NCBI GenBank assembly: GCA_020430675.1
Contig: JAGQJJ010000122.1
Span: forward strand, 1 to 8,690
Direction: 5' to 3'
Source of the DNA: Myxococcales bacterium
GTDB lineage: Bacteria > Myxococcota > Bradymonadia > UBA7976 > UBA1532
Length of the DNA: 8,690 nt
Shown here: piece by piece, positions 1-5,758 of the stretch
Position numbering within the stretch: position 1 is the first letter of the stretch
How the letters are laid out: each line of letters opens with the position of its first letter
Notes under the pieces: generated by a model
Told to the model about the DNA's origin: nothing
What the model saw: only the letters and a program-made list of their open reading frames with translations
Databases searched by the model: none
Translations under genes and position numbers: made by a program

Positions 1-332
1 TGGGCAAGGAGTGCATCGTGGTGCGCGACGCGCCGGGCTTCGCGACCAGCCGCCTCGGCATCGCGCTCGGCAACGAAGCGATGCGCATGTTCGAGGAGGG
101 CGTGGCCTCGGCGGAAGACATCGACAAGGCGATGGTGCTCGGCTATCGCCACCCCATCGGCCCGCTGGCGCTGACCGATCTGGTCGGCCTCGACGTGCGC
201 TTGGCCATCAGCGAACACCTCTACCGCGAGATCGGCGCCGACACCTTCCGGCCGCCGCGCATCCTGCGGCAGATGGTGCGCGCGGGAAAACTTGGCCGAA
301 AGGTCGGCCGCGGCTTCTATACCTACGACTGA
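1..332 (+). CDS. 3-hydroxyacyl-CoA dehydrogenase, C-terminal domain (5'-truncated by window edge)
   Basis: This is the last ~109 codons of a cytoplasmic NAD-dependent 3-hydroxyacyl-CoA dehydrogenase, probably a 3-hydroxybutyryl-CoA dehydrogenase type, which interconverts 3-hydroxyacyl-CoA and 3-oxoacyl-CoA. Codons are read from position 3 and end at TGA 330-332. What remains is the helical C-terminal (3HCDH) domain. It shows the DAPGF entry motif, an EEG..SAEDIDKAM segment, HPIGPLALTDLVGLD, and a C-terminal GRGFYTYD typical of the end of this family. The N-terminal Rossmann domain with the NAD site lies outside the window. After PGF the sequence is ATSR, where mammalian and many bacterial enzymes have VNR with a substrate-binding Asn; other small dehydrogenases of this class also have Ser there. 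The gene ends 44 bp before the ArsA pair on the same strand, so co-transcription is plausible. The family is secure; the exact chain-length preference is not. Confidence 0.9.
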   Translation, partial: GKECIVVRDAPGFATSRLGIALGNEAMRMFEEGVASAEDIDKAMVLGYRHPIGPLALTDLVGLDVRLAISEHLYREIGADTFRPPRILRQMVRAGKLGRKVGRGFYTYD

Positions 333-376
333 TCCGCCCGCCGCGGCATCTCTTGACCCAACGACCAAGGCCCGCG

Positions 377-1330
377 ATGTCTGACGCCCGCCCCCGCGAA
401 CCCGCATTGCTCGACCGCCGCTTCGTCTTCGTGACGGGCAAGGGCGGCGTGGGCAAGTCGACGGTGACCGCGGTGCTCGCGCTGCTGTCGGCCCGCGCCG
501 GCAACCGCACGCTGGTCTGTGAGCTGAACACGCATGAGCGGGTGGCGCCGCTGCTGGGCCACGCACCGGCCGGCGGGCAGGTCACCCACCTCGAAGAGAA
601 CCTGTGGTCGGTCAACATCCAGCCGGCGATGGCGATGGAGGAGTACGCGCTGATCAAGCTGCGCTTTCGCACGCTGTACCGGCTGGTCTTCGACAACCCG
701 CTGGTGCAGAGCCTGGTGCGCTTCGTGCCGGGCATGAACGACCTGCTGATGCTGGGCAAGGCGTTCAACCACGAACGCGAGCTGGACGACGCCGGGCGGC
801 CGGCCTGGGACCGCATCATCATCGATGCGCCGGCCACCGGGCATGGCGTTACGTTCTTTCGCCTGCCACGGGTCATTCGCGATGCCGTGCCCGCGGGCAA
901 CATGCACCGCGAAGCCGTCGAGATGTGGAGCCTGCTGACCGACCCGCGGCGCTGCGCGGTGCACCTCGTGGCGCTGCCCGAAGAGCTGCCGGTGCGCGAG
1001 ACGATCGAGCTGCGCGCGCGCCTCGAAGGCGAGCTGGGCATTCCGCTCGGTTATCTGGTGGTGAACATGATGCCGCCGCCGCTGCTCGACGCCACGCTCG
1101 CAGCCGATTTTGCGCGGCTGACCCGCGCGCCGAGCGATCCGCGGTTGGCCCGCTTGTGGACGGCGGGCCGCATCCGCGCCGGCCGCACCGCGCTCGCCGA
1201 GCGTCACGCCGATGAGCTGCGCGCGTTGGGCCTGCCGACCGTCGAGCTGCCGACCCGGTATGCCGCGCGCTTCGAGCGGCCCGAGATCGACGCGCTGGCC
1301 GACGCCTTCGCCGCGCAGGCGGGCGCATGA
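377..1330 (+). CDS. ArsA/Get3-family ATPase, subunit 1 of a tandem pair (Rv3679-like)
   Basis: A 317-residue cytosolic P-loop ATPase of the ArsA/Get3 class. The ATG at 377 is chosen because AAGG (367-370) sits 6 nt upstream and the P-loop then falls at the usual place; the frame is open further left, but that overlaps the dehydrogenase. The deviant Walker A GKGGVGKST is at residues 21-29, with signature lysine K22 and P-loop lysine K27. The switch II-like DAPATGH is at 150-156. The switch I position, normally Asp-Pro-Ala, reads E49-L-N51-T, so the Asp needed for hydrolysis in Get3 is Asn here. The Cys pairs used for arsenite binding in ArsA and for zinc in Get3 are not evident, and no ars genes adjoin. 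From memory of the family, mycobacterial Rv3679 has a similar K-plus, DPA-minus layout. The stop overlaps the next start (ATGA), which suggests 1:1 synthesis and a heterodimer. Substrate unknown. Confidence 0.9.
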   Translation: MSDARPREPALLDRRFVFVTGKGGVGKSTVTAVLALLSARAGNRTLVCELNTHERVAPLLGHAPAGGQVTHLEENLWSVNIQPAMAMEEYALIKLRFRTLYRLVFDNPLVQSLVRFVPGMNDLLMLGKAFNHERELDDAGRPAWDRIIIDAPATGHGVTFFRLPRVIRDAVPAGNMHREAVEMWSLLTDPRRCAVHLVALPEELPVRETIELRARLEGELGIPLGYLVVNMMPPPLLDATLAADFARLTRAPSDPRLARLWTAGRIRAGRTALAERHADELRALGLPTVELPTRYAARFERPEIDALADAFAAQAGA

Positions 1331-2487
1331 ACGCACCCTCGTTCGACGATCTGATCGGGCGTTCGCGCCTGCTCATCACCGCCGGCTCGGGCGGTGTGGG
1401 CAAGACGACCATCGCCGCGGCCATGGGTGTGCGCGGCGCGTTGCAAGGCCGACGTGTCGCGGTGCTGACCATCGACCCCGCCCGCCGACTCGCCAATGCG
1501 CTCGGCCTCAGCGCCCTGACCGGCGAGCTGCGCCGCGTTGAGCCGAGCCACTTCGCCGCGGTCGGGCTCGACGCGCCCGGCGAGCTGTGGGCGATGATGC
1601 TCGACATCAAGACCACCGGCGATCAGATGGTGCGCCGCTTTGCGCCCGACGCGGCCTCGGCGCGCGCCATCCTCGAAAACCAGTACTACCAGTATTTCAG
1701 CACCTCGCTGGCCGGCAGCCAGGAGTACATGGCCGTCGAGCAGGTGCGCATGCTGGTCGAAGAGGGCGGCTTCGACCTCGTGGTGCTCGATACGCCGCCG
1801 GCCACGCACGCGCTCGATTTCCTCGACGCGCCCGACCGCTTGCTCGAAGGCCTTGAGAGCCGCCCGATGCAGATGCTGCGGCGCGGCGAGGGCGAGGGAC
1901 TCGCCGCGCGTCTGGCCCGCGGTGGGCGTGGCCTCGTGCTGCGCGGCATCAACAAGCTCACCTGCGGGCCGTTCCTCGAAGAGCTGACCGTCTTCCTCAG
2001 CACCTTCGGCACCATCCTCGACGCCCTGCGCGACGCCAGCCTCGCCGTGCGCGCCCTGTTGCGACGGCCAGCGACGCGCTTCTTCCTGGTCACCACGCCC
2101 AGCCGCGGCAACGTCGACGAGGCGGTGCGCTTCCGGGCCCAGCTCGCCGAGCGCGGCTTCCCGCTCGGCGGCTTCATCGTCAACCGCGTGCACCGCCCGC
2201 TGGCGCCGGTCGACGGCGACGAAGTCACGCTGGCCGAGCTGACCGAGGCGTTGGCGCCCGCGTTGCCCGACGTGCCCGCCGAGCGCCGCCGCGCCCTGGT
2301 CATGGCCTTGCGCAGCGGTCTCTTGGACCACGAGCGCATGGCCGTGCGCGACGCCCAGGCGGTGTCGACGCTGGCCGATGTCGCGGGCGCCAATCCGTGG
2401 ACGATCCCGCTCTTCGCCCACGACGTGCGCGACCTGCGCGGCCTCGACCGCGTCGCGCAGGCATTGATCTCATCGCCGCTGCGTTAG
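1327..2487 (+). CDS. ArsA/Get3-family ATPase, subunit 2 of a tandem pair (Rv3680-like)
   Basis: A 386-residue ArsA-family ATPase that begins inside the stop codon of its partner (ATGA, 1327-1330), so translation is probably coupled; no strong ribosome binding site of its own is visible. The P-loop is GSGGVGKTT at residues 20-28. It keeps the catalytic P-loop lysine K26, but the signature lysine of the deviant Walker A is Ser21. Switch I is intact as TIDPARRLANALG (D50-P51-A52). A switch II-like DTPPATH is at 155-161, leading into a helix ALDFLD. The long middle (about 170-260) is helical and rich in Leu, as in Get3-type client-binding domains, but no obvious metal-binding CxxC is present. GSGGVGKTT with TIDPARRLA is the signature I associate with the actinobacterial Rv3680 group. 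It is probably the catalytically competent half of a heterodimer with the upstream protein; cellular role unknown. Confidence 0.92.
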   Translation: MNAPSFDDLIGRSRLLITAGSGGVGKTTIAAAMGVRGALQGRRVAVLTIDPARRLANALGLSALTGELRRVEPSHFAAVGLDAPGELWAMMLDIKTTGDQMVRRFAPDAASARAILENQYYQYFSTSLAGSQEYMAVEQVRMLVEEGGFDLVVLDTPPATHALDFLDAPDRLLEGLESRPMQMLRRGEGEGLAARLARGGRGLVLRGINKLTCGPFLEELTVFLSTFGTILDALRDASLAVRALLRRPATRFFLVTTPSRGNVDEAVRFRAQLAERGFPLGGFIVNRVHRPLAPVDGDEVTLAELTEALAPALPDVPAERRRALVMALRSGLLDHERMAVRDAQAVSTLADVAGANPWTIPLFAHDVRDLRGLDRVAQALISSPLR

Positions 2488-2537
2488 ACCATCGGACGAG
2501 GCTGAAACCCTGACCGCCTGCGGGTGTCCGTCCGACC

Positions 2538-3743
2538 ATGAATACCCCAATGCCCCGCAGCCTGCTCCTCGCCGCCACGCTCACCTTGACCGCGTGCGGC
2601 GCGCGTCCCACCACCCGCACCGAGAAGCCTCCTGAAGTCGTCGAGATGGAGCCCATGGTCGTCGAGTACTCGACCGACGAAGAGGGCCAGGGCCACCTGC
2701 GCGCCTTCGACGCGCAAGAGCTATTCGAAGACGGCAAGGCGGCCTTCGATCGGCAGGACTTCGCCGCCGCGGACTCGCTGTTCGGCGAGCTGATCGAGCG
2801 CTTCCCCGAGAGCCGCTTTACCCACGCCGCGCTCTACAACCGCGGGCTGGCGCTCGAATACCTGCGCCAGCACCAGCTCGCCGGCGTGCATTTCCGCCGC
2901 TATGCCCAGCTGGCCACCGAGCTGCGCGACCAGCGCGATGGCGAATTTCGCTGGGGCTACAACCTGATCAAGACCGGCGACCTGCCGACCGCGATCGACC
3001 TGTACAACCGTCTGCTCGAAGCCACCGATCTCGGCCCGCTCGACCGCGCCGAGTGCCACCTGCGCCGCGGCACCGCCTTTGCGCGCCTCGGCCGCCCCGC
3101 CGAAGCCGAGCGCGACCTGAAGCGCGCCATGGCCCTGGTCGAAGAGGGCACCGAGGGCTACGTCGGCGGCAATGACCTGCTCGCCGAAGCCCATTTCCGC
3201 CGCGGCGAGCTGTATCAGCGCCTCTCACACAAGGTGCCGCTCAAGCTGCCGTTGCCGCGCATGAAAGACGATCTGGCCGAGAAGGTGCGCTTCTTTCGGC
3301 AGGCGCAGGCCAGCTTCATCGACGCGCTGAACGTGCAGCACAGCTATTGGGCGACCGCCGCCGGCCTGAAGCTGGGTGAGCTGTACGAGCAGTTCTACCG
3401 CGACGTGCTGCAGGCCGAGGTGCCCACCGAGTTCACCGAGGCGACGCGGCGCTTCTACACCATCGAACTGCGCAAGCAGTTGCAGCCGCTCTTGGAGCAG
3501 TCGCTGACGATCTACGAGAAGAACATCACCATGAGCGAGCGCCTGGGCGCGGCCAATGAGTGGGTGTCGGAGACCGATCGGCGGCTGACGCGCCTGCGCT
3601 CCTTGATCGAGTCGAACGAGCGCGGGGTCGACGTCGAGGCGCTGCCGCCGCTGGAGTCGCCCGAGATCGTCGAGCCGCCCCCGCCGCCGCCCCCGCCGGC
3701 GGCGCCCATCGAAGCACCCGTGGAGGGACCACAGACCGGATGA
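2538..3743 (+). CDS. TPR-repeat lipoprotein with proline-rich tail
   Basis: A 401-residue exported lipoprotein. The N-terminus has a short basic start, a hydrophobic core and a lipobox LTAC with the acylated cysteine at C20, followed by a charged, disordered-looking linker to about residue 55. From residue 59 several TPR-like helical pairs follow, for example A..LF..GKAAFDRQDF and YNRGLALEYLRQHQ, resembling BamD/CpoB-type envelope scaffolds. A more irregular helical region extends to about 365. The C-terminus carries eight consecutive prolines (P380-P387) and an acidic/Pro tail. The ATG at 2538 has no convincing Shine-Dalgarno sequence; an ATG four codons later (2550) would also preserve the lipobox. 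It overlaps ruvX by ATGA and precedes mltG, so an envelope or peptidoglycan-linked scaffold role is a reasonable inference. No enzymatic motif is seen. Strictly a TPR lipoprotein of unknown function. Confidence 0.88.
   Translation: MNTPMPRSLLLAATLTLTACGARPTTRTEKPPEVVEMEPMVVEYSTDEEGQGHLRAFDAQELFEDGKAAFDRQDFAAADSLFGELIERFPESRFTHAALYNRGLALEYLRQHQLAGVHFRRYAQLATELRDQRDGEFRWGYNLIKTGDLPTAIDLYNRLLEATDLGPLDRAECHLRRGTAFARLGRPAEAERDLKRAMALVEEGTEGYVGGNDLLAEAHFRRGELYQRLSHKVPLKLPLPRMKDDLAEKVRFFRQAQASFIDALNVQHSYWATAAGLKLGELYEQFYRDVLQAEVPTEFTEATRRFYTIELRKQLQPLLEQSLTIYEKNITMSERLGAANEWVSETDRRLTRLRSLIESNERGVDVEALPPLESPEIVEPPPPPPPPAAPIEAPVEGPQTG
3675..3698 (+). repeat. CCN run encoding eight consecutive prolines
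   Basis: Eight Pro codons in a row (residues 380-387 of the TPR lipoprotein) form a C/G-only tract, followed by two Ala codons and another Pro. It lies 14 sense codons before the stop that overlaps the ruvX start. Polyproline runs of this length are known to need EF-P for smooth elongation. Confidence 0.9.
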
Positions 3744-4183
3744 CCCACCGCACCCTCGGCCTCGACGTCGGCGACAAGACCGTCGGCGTGGCCGTCAGCG
3801 ACCGTCTGGGCATCATCGCCCAGGGGGTCACCACGCTGCGCCGACAAAGCCTGAAGGCCGACCTCGACGCCCTCGCCGCCCTCATCGCCGAGCACGAGGT
3901 CGACCGCATCGTGGTCGGCTGGCCCCTGCAACCGAACGGCCGACCCGGCGCCCAGGCCGCCCGCGTTGAACGCTTCGCCGACGCCGTCGCCGCGCACACG
4001 GGCCTGCCCATCGACCGCTGGGACGAGCGCATGACCACCGTGCTCGCCGACCGCGCCCTGCGCGAAGCCGGCACCCGCGGGGCCCGCCGCCGGGAGGTGG
4101 TGGACAAGGTCGCCGCCACGTTGATACTTCAAAGCTGGCTCGACGCACGCCCCCGGTCGAACACCTCGGGAGAACCGCCGTGA
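3740..4183 (+). CDS. ruvX: RuvX/YqgF, putative Holliday-junction resolvase or pre-16S rRNA nuclease
   Basis: A 147-residue RNase H-fold nuclease, close to the usual RuvX length. Motifs in order are GLDVGDKTVGVAVSD (acidic D9), VVGWPLQPNGRPG at 58-70, WDERMTT at 94-100 (D95/E96), and VDKVAATLIL with D122, giving the expected acidic catalytic set. The common VVGLPL motif is VVGWPL here. YqgF proteins trim the 5' end of pre-16S rRNA in E. coli and some resolve Holliday junctions in vitro. The ATG at 3740 overlaps the lipoprotein stop. The frame is open further upstream to 3560, but that part reads as an Arg/Ala-rich shadow of the lipoprotein, and the canonical motif spacing supports 3740. A GGAGG at 3722-3726 is rather far away (13 nt), so coupling to upstream translation likely matters. 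The downstream overlap with mltG follows the widespread yqgF-mltG neighbourhood. Confidence 0.93.
   Translation: MTHRTLGLDVGDKTVGVAVSDRLGIIAQGVTTLRRQSLKADLDALAALIAEHEVDRIVVGWPLQPNGRPGAQAARVERFADAVAAHTGLPIDRWDERMTTVLADRALREAGTRGARRREVVDKVAATLILQSWLDARPRSNTSGEPP
4168..4172 (+). promoter_or_regulatory. Shine-Dalgarno for mltG GTG start
   Basis: GGGAG lies inside the end of ruvX, 7 nt before the GTG at 4180. It decides the start: GTG overlapping the ruvX TGA (GTGA), giving a short basic N-terminus directly followed by the membrane segment. Confidence 0.7.
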
Positions 4184-5214
4184 AACGCCTGCTCGCCCGC
4201 CTTGCGCTGGTCCTCGTGCTGGCCGTCTTCGCTGGGGGCGCCTATGCGTGGCATCGGCTGGGCTGGCTCGATCGGCCGCTGTCGACCGAAGGCGGCTTGC
4301 AGGCGGTCGAGATCCCGCCCGGCGCCTCGTTTCGGGCCATCGTCGCCCGCCTGCACGACGCGGGCGTGGTGACCGATCCGCTGGTCTTCGAGTGGTACGG
4401 CCGCTACCGCGGCGTCGGCAGCAAGCTCAAGGCCGGCACCTACGCCATCGACCTGCGCGACACCCCCCGCGAGCTGCTCGCCGCCCTCGAGCGCGGCACG
4501 CTGCCCGCCCAGGTGCGCATCACCATCCCCGAGGGCTTCAACCGCTGGCAGATCGCCGACCTGCTCGCCGAGCGCGGCCTCGCCGACCGCCAGGCCTTTC
4601 TTGAGCGCGTCGAGCGTGACAACCTCGAAGGCCGCCTCTTCCCCGACACCTATTGGATTCGCGAGGGCGCTTCACTCGACGAGGTGGTGCGCGTTCTCAC
4701 CGACCGCTTCGACGCGGTGTTCGATGAGCTCATCCGCGGTCTGCCCGGCAGCGCCCGGTTGCGCGAGGACGGCGACGCCCGCCAGCGCCTCTTGACGCTG
4801 GCTTCGCTGGTTGAAAAAGAGGCCCGCACCGACCGCGATCGCGGCCTCGTCGCGCGCGTCTTCGAAAACCGCCTCGCCCGGGGCATGAAGCTGCAGACCG
4901 ACCCGACCTGCGTCTACAGCGAGCGCCTCTACCGCGAGGTGCCGCACCCGCGGTACTGCAAGGATCCCGACAATCGCTACAGCACCTACGTGATCGACGG
5001 CCTGCCGCCCGGCCCCATCGCCAACCCCGGCCGCGCCGCGCTCGCCGCAGCGTTGCGGCCGACCCGGAGCGCCGAGGCCGAGAAGCTGCTCTACTTCGTC
5101 GCGCGGCGCGACGGCACCGGCGAGCACCATTTCAGCGAGACGCACGACGAGCACCGGCGCGCGGTGCAGCGCTTCCTCGTCGATCGCGAGACAGCCACCG
5201 CCGAGGCGCGGTGA
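4180..5214 (+). CDS. mltG: MltG, endolytic peptidoglycan transglycosylase (YceG-like)
   Basis: A 344-residue membrane-anchored lytic transglycosylase that cleaves nascent glycan strands in the periplasm and sets or terminates their length. A GTG start overlaps the ruvX stop. Residues 5-23 form a single hydrophobic N-terminal anchor after KR. A LysM-like region follows (VEIPPGASFRAIVARLHDAG). The catalytic domain holds FPDTYWI, ASLVEKEA (208-215, containing the catalytic Glu of the family), FENRLARGMKLQTDPT (LQTDPT 238-243) and the hallmark YVIDGLPPGPIANPG. Length and motif order match full-length MltG. Two cysteines, C244 directly after LQTDPT and C260, sit in the variable loop before the NRYSTYVIDG segment; they are not typical and could form a disulfide in the periplasm. 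Expression probably depends on the upstream lipoprotein-ruvX transcript. Confidence 0.96.
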   Translation: MKRLLARLALVLVLAVFAGGAYAWHRLGWLDRPLSTEGGLQAVEIPPGASFRAIVARLHDAGVVTDPLVFEWYGRYRGVGSKLKAGTYAIDLRDTPRELLAALERGTLPAQVRITIPEGFNRWQIADLLAERGLADRQAFLERVERDNLEGRLFPDTYWIREGASLDEVVRVLTDRFDAVFDELIRGLPGSARLREDGDARQRLLTLASLVEKEARTDRDRGLVARVFENRLARGMKLQTDPTCVYSERLYREVPHPRYCKDPDNRYSTYVIDGLPPGPIANPGRAALAAALRPTRSAEAEKLLYFVARRDGTGEHHFSETHDEHRRAVQRFLVDRETATAEAR

Positions 5215-5224
5215 CGGAGAGCCG

Positions 5225-5758
5225 ATGACCGGCGCAAACGAAAAAGGGCGCATCGTGGTCGAGCTGCCGGGGGTCGACAAGCGGCTCCTGCGCCACGTCT
5301 GGGACAAGATGCGCAATGGCCAGGCGCTGCTCGGCCAGGAGATGTACATCGGCCGCTCGATGGCCGATCACCCGGAGTGGTTCCCGATTTTCGAGACGAT
5401 TGGCCTGCTCGAAGGCGATGACACCCTGCCCGATGGCACAAACCCGTTTGTGCACCTGACCTTTCATGTGCTGATCGGCTCGCAGATCTTCAACCGCAAC
5501 CCCAAGGAAGCCGAGGTCTTCTACCGCATGCGCGTCAAGGCCGGCGACGAGCCGCATGACATCGTGCACATGCTGATCAACGTCTTCCAGCGGCACCTGG
5601 CGTGGACGGCGCAGCAGGCGCAGCGCGGCGGGCAGGTCGGCCTCGACATGAGCGCCTACGCCAATACGCTGCGCAGCCTGTGGAAGTTGAAGACCCCGCG
5701 GCTCTGGCAGCGGTTGGGCTTCGACGCGCCGCCCAAGGCCCATCAGCCGCTCGGTTAA
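5225..5758 (+). CDS. DUF1841 family protein
   Basis: A 177-residue soluble protein with no signal peptide or membrane segment. It begins at ATG 5225 with GGAG (5216-5219) 5 nt upstream and only 10 bp after mltG, so it is the apparent last gene of the operon. The HPEW segment, the central NPFVHLTFHVLI and the later PHDIVHMLINVF..HLAWTAQQAQ with a C-terminal D..AY...L match the DUF1841 pattern as I recall it from proteobacterial proteins. Histidines occur in helical spacing: H77/H81 and H111/H115 (two HxxxH pairs), plus H49 and H124. That suggests an all-helical bundle that might bind a metal. The biochemical function of DUF1841 is unknown to me. The extra ~10 residues before VELPGVDKRLLRHVWD are charged and probably disordered. 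Confidence 0.82.
   Translation: MTGANEKGRIVVELPGVDKRLLRHVWDKMRNGQALLGQEMYIGRSMADHPEWFPIFETIGLLEGDDTLPDGTNPFVHLTFHVLIGSQIFNRNPKEAEVFYRMRVKAGDEPHDIVHMLINVFQRHLAWTAQQAQRGGQVGLDMSAYANTLRSLWKLKTPRLWQRLGFDAPPKAHQPLG

Noticed and set aside
353..358. TTGACC resembling a -35 box before the ATPase pair
   Set aside because: No acceptable -10 element at the right spacing; the expected position falls on the start codon region. Chance match likely.
11..376. N-terminal extension of the first ATPase
   Set aside because: It overlaps the dehydrogenase coding region, is Arg-rich out-of-frame sequence, and would add 122 residues ahead of the P-loop.
323..1336. Long minus-strand open frame opposite the first ATPase
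   Set aside because: Antisense shadow common in GC-rich genes: its product is low-complexity, rich in Arg, Gln, His and Gly, without recognisable motifs, while the + strand carries a clear ATPase.
1204..2421. Minus-strand open frame of over 400 codons opposite the second ATPase
   Set aside because: Overlaps a gene with intact P-loop and switch motifs; the antisense product lacks any domain and is compositionally biased.
377..2487. Arsenite efflux ATPase (arsA) or eukaryote-type Get3 assignment
   Set aside because: Metalloid-binding Cys sets and zinc CxxC are absent, the halves are separate proteins, and no arsB/arsD/arsR genes adjoin.
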